DNA of 64,000 bases from contig OY969712.1 in NCBI GenBank assembly GCA_963702105.1, positions 2,232,001 to 2,296,000 of the forward strand, read 5' to 3'. The notes under the pieces were generated by a model that did not search any database, had not been told where the DNA came from, and saw only the letters and a program-made list of their open reading frames with translations. This document shows positions 44,197-51,929 of this stretch, in pieces. Within the stretch, counting starts at the first letter, position 1; every line of letters starts with the position of its first letter. Origin of the DNA: ZC4RG20 sp963702105. Its GTDB lineage: Bacteria > Pseudomonadota > Gammaproteobacteria > Steroidobacterales > Rariloculaceae. The translations under genes were made by a program, and so were the position numbers.

Positions 44197-46044
44197 ATGC
44201 GCCGCCGAGATTTTCTGACCGCCGCGTTCGGGACCGCCGCGCCGCTCGCGCTCGGCAGCGGGCGTGCGAACGCCCAGCCCGCCCCGCGGCGTCTATCCTC
44301 CTATGACGATCACGTCCGGCCCCTGCTCGCGCGCATGACCTTGGCCGAGAAGCTCGGCCAGATGGCGCAGGCCGAGCTCACCGGCCTCGAGCACGAGAGC
44401 GACGTTGAGCGGCTGTTCCTCGGCTCGGTGCTGAGCGGCGGCAACGCCGACCCGAAAGCCGGCAACGGTCTCACGGCGTGGACCGACGCCGTGGACGCCC
44501 TGATCGGCCGCAGCCTGAACACCCGGCTCGGGATTCCGATCCTGTACGGCGCCGACGCGGTTCACGGCCACAACAACGTCGAAGGCGCCGTCGTGTTCCC
44601 GCACCATGTCGGCCTCGGCTGCACACGGGACCCCGAGCTCGTCGCCGAGATCGGCCGCGTGACGGCGCGGGAGATGCTCGCGACGGGCGTGCGCTGGACG
44701 TTCGCGCCGTGCGTGACGGTGCCGCAGGACATCCGCTGGGGCCGCACCTACGAGGGCTACTCCGAGGACGCCGGCATCGTCAGCACGCTGGGCGCCGCCG
44801 CCGTTCGAGGCTTTCAGGCGGGCGGCCTCGGCGCGGCGCATGCCGTGCTCGCTTGCGCCAAGCACTATGTCGGGGACGGCGGCACGACCTACGTCGAGCC
44901 GGTGCCCGGCAGCCGGCGCGCGCCGCTCGACCAGGGTGACACGCGCATTGACGAGGCGACCCTGCGGCGCATCCACCTCCCGCCTTATGCGGCGGCCGTG
45001 CAGGCCGGCGTCGGCTCCATCATGGTCTCTTACAGCAGCTGGAACGGCGTCAAATGCTCGACGGACCGGCATCTGCTGACGGACATCCTCAAAGGCGAGC
45101 TCGGCTTCGAGGGCTTTCTGGTCTCGGATTACTACGCGATCGGCCAGGTAGACCCGGACTACAAGACCGCCGTCCTGAAATGCATCGGCGCCGGGCTCGA
45201 CATGGCCATGGAACCCGCGAGCTACGCGCGCTTCATCGCGACGCTGCGCGAGCTCGTCGAGGACGGCCGCGTGCCGATGGCGCGCATCGACGACGCGGTG
45301 ACGCGGATACTGCGCGTCAAGTGGGCCATGGGCCTCATGGACCGGTTGCGCTCGCCGCTCGCGGAGCGGAGCCTGCACGGCGAGTTCGGCTCGGCCGCTC
45401 ACCGCGCCGTCGCCCGTCGCGCCGTGCGCGAATCGCTCGTACTACTGAAGAACACGCGCGGCGCCTTGCCGCTGCCGCGCGGGGCCGCCCGCATTCACGT
45501 CGCCGGGCGCGGCGCCGACGATCTCGGCATTCAGTGCGGCGGCTGGACGGTGACCTGGCAGGGCGCGCCGGGGCCCGTAACGCGCGGCACTACGCTGGTC
45601 GCGGCCCTGCGCAAGGCCGCCGGCGCCGGCACGACGGTGAGCTACTCGGCCGACGGCTCGGGCGCCGCGGGCGCCGATGCCGTCGTGGTCGTCGTGGGCG
45701 AGCTCCCCTACGCCGAGGGGGTGGGCGACCGCGCCGACCTCGCGCTCTCGGCCGCCGATGCGGCGCTCGTGGAGCGGGTGACGGCAACGGGCGCGCCCGT
45801 CATCGCCGTCGTGATCTCGGGCCGGCCGCTGATCTTGGGCGCGACGCTCGAGAAGGTGGATGCACTCGTCGCGGCCTGGCTGCCCGGCACCGAGGGCGAT
45901 GGGCTGGCGGACGTGCTGTTCGGCACCGCGGCGCCGCGCGGCAAGCTCGGCTACGCCTGGCCGCGCACGATGGCGCAGGTCGGCATACACCCCGGCAACG
46001 CAGGCTTCGACCCGCTGTATCCGCTGGGCTTCGGGCTGACATAA
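44197..46044 (+). CDS. GH3 family beta-glucosidase-like hydrolase (Tat-exported)
   Basis: 615 residues. A twin-arginine signal (MRRRDFLTAAFGTAAPLALG) is followed by a GH3 N-terminal barrel: LLARMTLAEKLGQMAQ, PILYGADAVHGHNNVEGAVVFPHHVGLG, KHYVGDGGT, and the nucleophile Asp311 in FLVSDYYAIG. The C-terminal GH3_C domain includes ESLVLLKNTRGALPLPRG and AWLPGTEGDGLADVLFG. No C-terminal FnIII domain is present, so it is a short form. It probably cleaves beta-glucosides in the periplasm. It has a GAAGGAG ribosome site. Confidence 0.93.
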   Translation: MRRRDFLTAAFGTAAPLALGSGRANAQPAPRRLSSYDDHVRPLLARMTLAEKLGQMAQAELTGLEHESDVERLFLGSVLSGGNADPKAGNGLTAWTDAVDALIGRSLNTRLGIPILYGADAVHGHNNVEGAVVFPHHVGLGCTRDPELVAEIGRVTAREMLATGVRWTFAPCVTVPQDIRWGRTYEGYSEDAGIVSTLGAAAVRGFQAGGLGAAHAVLACAKHYVGDGGTTYVEPVPGSRRAPLDQGDTRIDEATLRRIHLPPYAAAVQAGVGSIMVSYSSWNGVKCSTDRHLLTDILKGELGFEGFLVSDYYAIGQVDPDYKTAVLKCIGAGLDMAMEPASYARFIATLRELVEDGRVPMARIDDAVTRILRVKWAMGLMDRLRSPLAERSLHGEFGSAAHRAVARRAVRESLVLLKNTRGALPLPRGAARIHVAGRGADDLGIQCGGWTVTWQGAPGPVTRGTTLVAALRKAAGAGTTVSYSADGSGAAGADAVVVVVGELPYAEGVGDRADLALSAADAALVERVTATGAPVIAVVISGRPLILGATLEKVDALVAAWLPGTEGDGLADVLFGTAAPRGKLGYAWPRTMAQVGIHPGNAGFDPLYPLGFGLT

Positions 46045-46167
46045 CCGCCGGCGTAACGCGCAACACGTAACGCGCAACACTTGCGCAGGCGTCGCCTCCC
46101 GCAGGCGAACGGCGGCGTGCGACACTGGCACTCGAATTGCATGGCGCAGGGACCCTTGGGGGAGCCT

Positions 46168-46632
46168 ATGCCTGCCGCCATGAAGACGCGCTTTCTCCTG
46201 CTGCTCTGCGCCGCGGCGGCCGCCGCGGCCTGCGGCGCACCGCCGGGCCGGGCCGGCTCGGACGGCCTTACGGGAGCCGCCGAGGCCCGTGTCATCCGAG
46301 GCTCCGCCGGCGCCCCCGCTGCCGCCTCGGCAGCCGGCGCCGCCGCGGCTACCGCGGCCGGCGAAGCCGCGCTCTCGGCCGGCGATCTCACTGCCTTCGC
46401 CCGGATCTACACGGCGCTCGCGGCCGCGCGCGCGCAGTTCCAGCGCGATCTCGGCGGCGCGCGCACGGCCGCCGCCGTGCGGGCCCTGCGGTGCCGGCTG
46501 AACGCGACGCAGCAAGAGGCCCTCGCCCGGCAGGGCTGGACGGCCGAACGCTTCGGCCGCGTGGCCGCGACGCTCGACGCCGATCCCGGCCTCGTGCAGC
46601 GCGCCATCGCCGTGCTCGCCCGCGGCTCGTGA
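46168..46632 (+). CDS. putative exported lipoprotein-like protein
   Basis: About 154 residues. MPAAMKTRFLLLLCAAAAAAACGAPPG looks like a signal with a possible lipobox Cys. An Ala/Gly-rich region follows, then a helical C-terminal domain (DLTAFARIYTALAAARAQF ... LARQGWTAERFGRVAATLDADPGL) that faintly resembles DUF4168 proteins. No function can be given. ATG 46168 has a GGGGGAG site; an in-frame ATG at 46141 is possible. Confidence 0.6.
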   Translation: MPAAMKTRFLLLLCAAAAAAACGAPPGRAGSDGLTGAAEARVIRGSAGAPAAASAAGAAAATAAGEAALSAGDLTAFARIYTALAAARAQFQRDLGGARTAAAVRALRCRLNATQQEALARQGWTAERFGRVAATLDADPGLVQRAIAVLARGS

Positions 46633-46794
46633 GTCGGCCCGCCCCCGGCCGAATTCCTGCCGCGGCGCGCGTTCGGACGAAACTTTGATCAATCCAGAGT
46701 TATCTATAGCGAGCCCCCTCCACCGCTCCGCGCGGCCGGCGGCGTGGTATATCATTGGGTCTCGTACCGACACCGATCCTATTTTCGAGGAGTC
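46633..46794. promoter_or_regulatory. promoter region of the protein F / DUF6152 copy 4 cluster
   Basis: An AT-rich stretch (about 46680-46710, including ttgatcaatcc and ttatctatag) and a tatatcat at about 46748 lie upstream of the gene at 46798. A sigma-70 promoter is likely, but spacing of the possible boxes is not ideal, so no exact site is assigned. Confidence 0.35.
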
Positions 46795-46797
46795 ATG

Positions 46798-47202
46798 ATG
46801 ACCGGAAGAGCGCTTCGCGTGCCGCTTGCCGCGTTGGGGCTGGCGCTGGCGCTGCCTGTTTTTGGGCAGGCCGGGCACCCCGTCAAGGGAACCTGGAGCG
46901 GCTATTGGGGGCCGGACCAGAACGATGCCCATCGAATTCTGCTGCAGATGAATTGGGTGGACCGACAGATCGTCGGGACGATCAACCCGGGGCCGCACGC
47001 CGTCAAGATCGACAAGGCCGACCTCGACGTCTCGAATTGGACGCTGACGATCGAGGCCGAGATGCCGACCGCGAACGGCGACACGAAGCCCTGGGTCGCC
47101 ACCGGCAAGCTCGAGAATCTCGGCTCGTGGACGAACCGCCGCTATTCGGGCACCTACACTTTCGGCGACGAGAAAGGCAAATTCATCGTCGCGTTGAATT
47201 GA
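46798..47202 (+). CDS. small exported protein F (hypothetical)
   Basis: About 134 residues: signal peptide (MTGRALRVPLAALGLALALPVFG), then a beta-rich mature part (GHPVKGTWSGYWGPDQ, ILLQMNWVDRQIVGTINPGP, WTLTIEAE, RRYSGTYTFGDEKGKFIVAL). This resembles small lipocalin- or THAP4-like beta-barrel sequences only in general pattern. Function unknown. It is upstream of DUF6152 copy 4 and protein H on the same strand and may belong to the same unit. The start could also be the ATG three bases earlier; GAGGAG spacing favours 46798. Confidence 0.7.
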   Translation: MTGRALRVPLAALGLALALPVFGQAGHPVKGTWSGYWGPDQNDAHRILLQMNWVDRQIVGTINPGPHAVKIDKADLDVSNWTLTIEAEMPTANGDTKPWVATGKLENLGSWTNRRYSGTYTFGDEKGKFIVALN

Positions 47203-47295
47203 GGGACGTTCGGCTCGCGTCAATTCGAGGGGCGTGCGTCGCAACGTGCGTCCAATCCCGGAACAACCAGCATTGGAATCGATTGAGGGTAACCC

Positions 47296-47718
47296 ATGAA
47301 TAAAGGAATCGCCTTGCTCGCGGCGGGTTTCGCGGCGGTCGTCACCGCCGGGCCGGTGCTCGCCCACCACTCGTTTGCGGCCGAGTTCGACAGCAACAAG
47401 CCCATCGACCTCACGGGCACGGTCACCAAGGTCGAATGGATGAATCCGCATACATATTTCTATGTCGACGTGCAGGACAAGAACGGCGACTACACGACGT
47501 GGGCGCTCGAGCTCGGGAGCCCGAACGGCCTCGCGCGCAACGGCTGGTCGCCCAATTCCCTCAAGGTCGGCGATACGGTACACGTCACGGGCTTCCAGGC
47601 TCGCGACGGCAGCGCCAAGGGCAACGCCCGCTCGGTCGTGCTCGCCGACGGCAAGCGCTTGTTCAACTCGACAAAGGGCCCGGACCGCGCCCCGAAGGCA
47701 GCGGACGCTGCCAAGTAA
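47296..47718 (+). CDS. DUF6152 family exported protein (copy 4)
   Basis: 140 residues: signal peptide (MNKGIALLAAGFAAVVTAGPVLA), then HHSFAAEFDSNKPIDLTG, VTKVEWMNPHTYFYVDV, ELGSPNGLARNGWSPNSL, GDTVHVTGFQARDGSAKG and a Lys/Ala tail. A GAGGGTAA-type site precedes ATG 47296. It lies 35 bp upstream of GHWEGDTLVV-family protein H. This is the pairing that recurs at the other clusters. Function unknown. Confidence 0.88.
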   Translation: MNKGIALLAAGFAAVVTAGPVLAHHSFAAEFDSNKPIDLTGTVTKVEWMNPHTYFYVDVQDKNGDYTTWALELGSPNGLARNGWSPNSLKVGDTVHVTGFQARDGSAKGNARSVVLADGKRLFNSTKGPDRAPKAADAAK

Positions 47719-47753
47719 GTCGAGCCCAATCGCCCCCTGCGGAGGACCGAAAA

Positions 47754-48650
47754 GTGAAATCGGACTGGATCAGGAAAGCGCTGGCGGCCGCGGCGGCCGC
47801 CCAGCTCGCGGCCTGGGCGGCGGCGCCCGTCTCGGCCCAGCAAAGCGGCGCGGCGCCGCCTTCCGACGCGACGGCCCGGGCCTCGGGCGCGGAGACGGAT
47901 TCCTCGAGTCCGCCTACGCCCCGGCTGCCCGACGGCACCGTCGATCTCGGCGGCAAGGGCATGTGGCGCCTGCCGTGGATCACCGACTTCGCCAAGCAAC
48001 TCGTCGATCGCAAGACGATTCCGTTCCTGCCGTGGACGCAGGCCATGTTCGAATACAACAAAAAGACGCATGTCGCCTATGACCCGGAGGGTTTCTGCCT
48101 GCCGCCCGGCGGACCGCGCATGTTCGGCACGCCGTATCCGGCGCAATTCATCCAGCAGAAAGACCGCATCGTCGTGATCTTCGAGGGCGGCGCTCACGTC
48201 TGGCGCGAGATCCACATGGACGGCCGCCCGCTGCCGGACCCTAAGACCCTGACGCCGACTTATTTCGGTTACTCCGTCGGGCATTGGGAAGGCGACACGC
48301 TCGTCGTGCAGACCATCGGGTTCAACGAGAAGACCTGGCTCAACTTCGGCGGCTATATGCACACGGGGCAGATGCGTACCGTCGAGCGCTTCACGCGGCC
48401 AAACCTCAACACGCTGCACTACGAGGCGACGATCATCGATCCGGGCGCCTACGCCGAGCCCTGGACGGTGGCATGGGACATTCCGTGGGCCGCCGGGAAG
48501 GATCTGGCCGAGTACATCTGCCAGGAGAACAATCAGTTCATGATCAAGCTCAAGGACGACTTCGGCAAGCCGTTCTTCCAGGATCAGCCCATTCACGTCT
48601 CGGATTTCAAGGCGCTGTTCGAAGCGCCGACGGCGGCCCCGAACCCCTGA
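47754..48650 (+). CDS. exported 'GHWEGDTLVV'-family protein H
   Basis: About 298 residues: signal peptide (VKSDWIRKALAAAAAAQLAAWAAAPVSA), Ala/Ser/Pro linker, CLPPGGPRMFGTPYPAQFIQ, the signature SVGHWEGDTLVVQTIGFNEKTW, TVERFTRPNLNTLHYEATI and DPGAYAEPWT, and EYICQENNQFM. It is the closest in length and motif to a family consensus. GTG 47754 has a GGAGGA site seven bases upstream. Only 13 bp separate its stop from the TTG start of atpD, so the N-ATPase operon may be transcribed through from here. Confidence 0.83.
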   Translation: MKSDWIRKALAAAAAAQLAAWAAAPVSAQQSGAAPPSDATARASGAETDSSSPPTPRLPDGTVDLGGKGMWRLPWITDFAKQLVDRKTIPFLPWTQAMFEYNKKTHVAYDPEGFCLPPGGPRMFGTPYPAQFIQQKDRIVVIFEGGAHVWREIHMDGRPLPDPKTLTPTYFGYSVGHWEGDTLVVQTIGFNEKTWLNFGGYMHTGQMRTVERFTRPNLNTLHYEATIIDPGAYAEPWTVAWDIPWAAGKDLAEYICQENNQFMIKLKDDFGKPFFQDQPIHVSDFKALFEAPTAAPNP

Positions 48651-48663
48651 GGTTTCAGCCGCC

Positions 48664-50127
48664 TTGCCTTCGCTCCCGCGGGCCGGCGCCGAATTGACGG
48701 CGCCGGCCGCTCCGGGCGCCGAGGCGTCGGCCTCTTCGGGCGCCGAGGCACCGATCGGCGCCATCGCCGAAGTCCACGGTCCCGTCGTCGTCATCGCCTG
48801 CGAGAGGCTGCCGCCGCTGCGGCAGGCCCTGCGTGCCGCCGTCGATCACGAGACCTATCTGTTCGAGGTGCATCAGCACCTCGACGCGCGGCACGTGCGG
48901 GCGATCACGCTGCACGGCACGAGGGGCCTCAAGCGCGGCACGCCCGTCTACGACACCGGCGCCCCGCTCCACGTGCCCGTGGCCCCCGAGTGCCTCGGCC
49001 GCATACTCAACGTCTTCGGCGAGCCGCTCGACGATCGCCCGCCCTTCGAGGCGCACGCCTATCGCAACGTGCACGCGCCACCGCTGCCGCTCTACGAATC
49101 GGTCAGCGCCCGGGACAAGCTCGAGACGGGCATCAAGGTCATCGACCTGCTGTGTCCATTCGTGCGCGGCGGCAAGACGGGGCTGTTCGGCGGCGCGGGC
49201 GTCGGCAAGACGGTGCTCGTCATGGAGTTCATGAACTCCATCGCCCGGCTGCACGCGGGCGTCGTCGTGTTTGCGGGCGTCGGCGAGCGCATTCGCGAAG
49301 GCCACGAGCTCTGGCACGAGATCGAGCGCCTGGGCGTGCTGCCTCAGACGCTCATGGTCTTCGGCCAAATGGACGAGTCGCCGGGCGTGCGCTTTCGCGT
49401 CGGGCTCTCGGCTCTGTCCTACGCCGAGTACCTGCGCGACACGCTGCACAAGGAAGTCCTCTTCGTCGTCGACAACATCTTCCGCTTCGTCCAGGCGGGC
49501 AGCGAGGTCTCGAGCCTGCTGGGCCGCATGCCGGCGACCGTCGGCTATCAGCCGACGCTCACGACCGAGGTGGCCGAGATCGAGGAGCGGATACTGTCCA
49601 CGGCGGCCGGCGCGATCACGTCCGTACAGGCCGTTTACGTGCCGGCCGACGACATCACGGACCCGGCCGTCAGCGCGATCCTGCATCATCTCGACACGAC
49701 CGTGATCCTCTCGCGCGAGCAGGCCGGCAAGGGCATCTACCCGGCCGTCGATCCTTTGCAGTCGGCCAGCAAGCTCATGGACCGCGGCTTCCTCGGCGCT
49801 CGGCACTATGCGGTCGCGGAGGGCGTGCGCGAGCACCTGGCCCGTCACGAGGAGCTCGAGGACATCATCGCGATGCTCGGCATCGACGAGCTCTCGGCGA
49901 AGGACCGCCAGATCGTGCTGCGCGCGCGGCGGCTGCAGCGCTACCTCACCCAGCCGTTCTGGACGACGGCCTCCCACACGGGGCTCGCAGGCGTCTCCGT
50001 GCCGCTCGAGCAGACGATCGCCGACTGCGAGGCCTTCCTGCTCGGCCGGTACGACGAGCTGCCCGAGGAGCGCTGCTACATGCGGGGCGGCATGCACGAC
50101 GCCGCGCCTTCGGCGCCCGCCGCATGA
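48664..50127 (+). CDS. atpD: N-ATPase beta subunit
   Basis: 487 residues. The catalytic subunit of a third-family (N-type) F-ATPase. Walker A GGAGVGKT (residues 176-183, Lys182), VGERIREGHELWHE with the catalytic Glu, and Walker B-like VLFVVDNIFRF. An N-terminal Ala/Ser-rich stretch (about 30 residues) precedes the beta-barrel start PIGAIAEVHGPVV. It leads the operon, as is typical of N-ATPase clusters (D-C-Q-R-B-E-F-A-G). It has a TTG start, and its stop overlaps atpC (ATGA). The catalytic site looks intact. Confidence 0.93.
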   Translation: MPSLPRAGAELTAPAAPGAEASASSGAEAPIGAIAEVHGPVVVIACERLPPLRQALRAAVDHETYLFEVHQHLDARHVRAITLHGTRGLKRGTPVYDTGAPLHVPVAPECLGRILNVFGEPLDDRPPFEAHAYRNVHAPPLPLYESVSARDKLETGIKVIDLLCPFVRGGKTGLFGGAGVGKTVLVMEFMNSIARLHAGVVVFAGVGERIREGHELWHEIERLGVLPQTLMVFGQMDESPGVRFRVGLSALSYAEYLRDTLHKEVLFVVDNIFRFVQAGSEVSSLLGRMPATVGYQPTLTTEVAEIEERILSTAAGAITSVQAVYVPADDITDPAVSAILHHLDTTVILSREQAGKGIYPAVDPLQSASKLMDRGFLGARHYAVAEGVREHLARHEELEDIIAMLGIDELSAKDRQIVLRARRLQRYLTQPFWTTASHTGLAGVSVPLEQTIADCEAFLLGRYDELPEERCYMRGGMHDAAPSAPAA

Positions 50128-50528
50128 AAGCGTTTCGCGTCGTGCTGCTCGACTACACGGGCTCGGCGACGATCGAGGGTGTCACCTCGTTCGTCGGCGA
50201 GGACGCCTCGGGCAGCTTCGGCATCCTGGCGGGCCATGCCCGGTTCATCACGGTCCTCGTCGTCGGCCTCGCGCGGCTGCGCGTCGGCAGCGACGACTGG
50301 CGCTATCTCGCGATGCCGGGCGGCACCCTGTATTTCGACCGAGAGGTGCTGACCGTAACGACGCGCCGCTACCTGGTCGATGCCGACTACAACCGCATCA
50401 GCGAAGTGCTGGAGCGCCAGCTTCTGGCCGAGGAGCAGACCCTGCGCGAGCTGCGCGAAAGCCTGCGGCACATGGAGGAGCAGATGCTGAAGCGGCTCTG
50501 GGACCTTTCGAGGGCCGCGCGTGCCTAG
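50124..50528 (+). CDS. atpC: N-ATPase epsilon subunit
   Basis: 134 residues with the epsilon beta-sandwich (LLDYTGSATIEGVTSFVGE, FGILAGHARFITVL, MPGGTLYFDREVLTVTTRRYLVD) and a helical C terminus (EQTLRELRESLRHMEEQMLKRLW). It couples the catalytic head to the rotor. ATG overlaps the atpD stop. Its stop is followed immediately by an inverted-repeat element that separates it from atpQ. Confidence 0.9.
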   Translation: MKAFRVVLLDYTGSATIEGVTSFVGEDASGSFGILAGHARFITVLVVGLARLRVGSDDWRYLAMPGGTLYFDREVLTVTTRRYLVDADYNRISEVLERQLLAEEQTLRELRESLRHMEEQMLKRLWDLSRAARA

Positions 50529-50530
50529 GA

Positions 50531-50626
50531 AAGAAAAAAGGGGTCAGAGCCCTTGTTCGCCCCCCGGTACGCGTCGGAGGCTGCCACCGCGCCGCCCGGC
50601 GAAAAAGGGCTCTGACCCCTTTTTTC
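50531..50626. repeat. REPIN-like inverted repeat, copy 2 (inside the N-ATPase operon)
   Basis: The left core ggggtcagagccc (50540-50552) and right core gggctctgacccc (50607-50619) are exact inverted partners, flanked by A- and T-tracts and ttcgcc/ggcgaa edges, with a non-conserved centre. It fills the whole atpC-atpQ gap and ends 1 bp before the atpQ ATG, so no normal ribosome site remains there. Confidence 0.9.
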
Positions 50627-50627
50627 T

Positions 50628-50897
50628 ATGCGCTCCGACGACGATCTGAAGCACAAGGTCGAACGCCAGGCCGAGCGCATGCGCCGCGCCGAGCGCGCGC
50701 GCTCGACGCTGCTCGCGCGCACGGTCTACGTCGGCACGTTGGGCCTGCTGCTCGTGCTGCCCGTCGTCGGCGGCGCTTATCTCGGCCGCTGGCTCGACGG
50801 CTTCGAGCCGGGCTACTCGACACGGTGGACCCTGAGCTTCATCCTGCTCGGCGTCATGGTCGGCGGCTTCAACGTTTACCTGTTCATTCGTAAATAG
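50628..50897 (+). CDS. atpQ: N-ATPase AtpQ (AtpI/gene-1-like) subunit
   Basis: 89 residues: a charged N terminus (DDDLKHKVERQAERMRRAER) and two transmembrane helices (VYVGTLGLLLVLPVVGGAYLG, TLSFILLGVMVGGFNVYLF), as in the AtpI/ATPase gene-1 proteins that assist c-ring assembly. In N-ATPase operons this is normally followed by atpR, which is absent here: atpB begins 5 bp later. Translation must start without an obvious ribosome site, because the repeat element abuts the ATG. Confidence 0.83.
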   Translation: MRSDDDLKHKVERQAERMRRAERARSTLLARTVYVGTLGLLLVLPVVGGAYLGRWLDGFEPGYSTRWTLSFILLGVMVGGFNVYLFIRK

Positions 50898-50901
50898 ATT
50901 C

Positions 50902-51588
50902 ATGAATCAAGGTCAGCTCGTCATCGAGCCGTGGTTTCGGCTCGGGCCGCTCGAAATCACGAACACGGTCGTGACGACCTGGGTCATCATGGCGCTGCTC
51001 GGCGCCGGAGCCTGGGCCGCTACGCGCCGCCTCTCGCTCGAGCCCGGCCCGCTGCAGACGGCCCTCGAGGGCATCGTCGGCGCGATCGACGAGGCCGTGG
51101 CCCAGGTCGCGCTCGAGGACGGTCGGCGGATAATGCCGTTCATCGGCACCCTTTGGATCTTTCTCGTCGTCGCGAACCTCACGGGGCTCGTGCCCGGCGC
51201 CGAGTCGCCGACGCGAGACCTCGGCGCGACCGCTGCTCTGGCGCTGCTCGTGTTCCTCTCGACGCACTGGTACGGCATCCGCATCGAAGGCGCGCGCCGG
51301 TATCTCAAACACTATCTCGAGCCGAGCCCGATCCTGCTGCCCTTCAACCTCATCGGGGAGATCACGCGCACGGTCGCGCTCGCCGTTCGGCTCTTCGGCA
51401 ACATGATGAGCCTCGGGATGGCGGCGCTGCTGATCCTGCTCGTCGCGGGCTTCCTCGCCCCCGTGCCGATTCTCATGCTGCACGTCGTCGAGGCGCTCGT
51501 GCAGGCCTACATCTTCGGCATGCTGGCGCTGATCTACGTCGCCGGTGGAATTCAGTCTCAGCGGCAAAAAGCCGCGAACGAGGAGTGA
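50902..51588 (+). CDS. atpB: N-ATPase subunit a
   Basis: 228 residues, inner membrane. Several transmembrane helices are evident. The conserved stator arginine is Arg163 in LAVRLFGNMMSLG, and the last helices carry ALVQAYIFGMLALIYVAGG. It forms the ion half-channels with the c-ring. It lies 5 bp after atpQ and 4 bp before atpE. Confidence 0.92.
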   Translation: MNQGQLVIEPWFRLGPLEITNTVVTTWVIMALLGAGAWAATRRLSLEPGPLQTALEGIVGAIDEAVAQVALEDGRRIMPFIGTLWIFLVVANLTGLVPGAESPTRDLGATAALALLVFLSTHWYGIRIEGARRYLKHYLEPSPILLPFNLIGEITRTVALAVRLFGNMMSLGMAALLILLVAGFLAPVPILMLHVVEALVQAYIFGMLALIYVAGGIQSQRQKAANEE

Positions 51589-51592
51589 CTCG

Positions 51593-51871
51593 ATGCCCGA
51601 TCTATCGACGTTCGTCATCGCATCCACGGTCGCCGCCATCGTCGGCATGGCGCTCGGCGTCATGCTGCCGGCCGTCGCAATGGGCTGGGCGATCAGTCGG
51701 GCCATGGACGCGCTCTCGCGTCAGCCCGAAGCCGAGGCCTCGATCACGCGGACGCTGTTCATCGGCCTCGCGATGATCGAGTCGCTCGCCATCTACGTGC
51801 TCGTGATCGTGCTGATCACGCTGTTCCGCAATCCGCTGCTGGCCTACCTGCTGCAACCGGCCCAGCGCTAG
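51593..51871 (+). CDS. atpE: N-ATPase subunit c
   Basis: 92 residues, a two-helix hairpin. Helix 2 has the ion-binding Glu63 with Ser64 and Tyr68 in MIESLAIYVLV, the ES...Y pattern of Na+-type c subunits. In helix 1, the position equivalent to the Gln ligand of Ilyobacter-type rings, aligned from the RQPEA loop, is Met30 (LPAVAMGWAIS). The ligand set for Na+ therefore looks incomplete, and proton use is possible. The loop is ALSRQPEAEAS. Confidence 0.92.
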   Translation: MPDLSTFVIASTVAAIVGMALGVMLPAVAMGWAISRAMDALSRQPEAEASITRTLFIGLAMIESLAIYVLVIVLITLFRNPLLAYLLQPAQR

Positions 51872-51929
51872 CCGGCCCGGTGCCCGCCGCCCGAACGACG
51901 ATACCGTCGCCAACGAGGAGAACGACTCC

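Noticed and set aside
50531..50626. Ordinary intrinsic terminator between atpC and atpQ
   Set aside because: It has facing repeats with A and T tracts, but the same core recurs at two other sites and it sits inside a clear operon, so a dispersed repeat explains it better.
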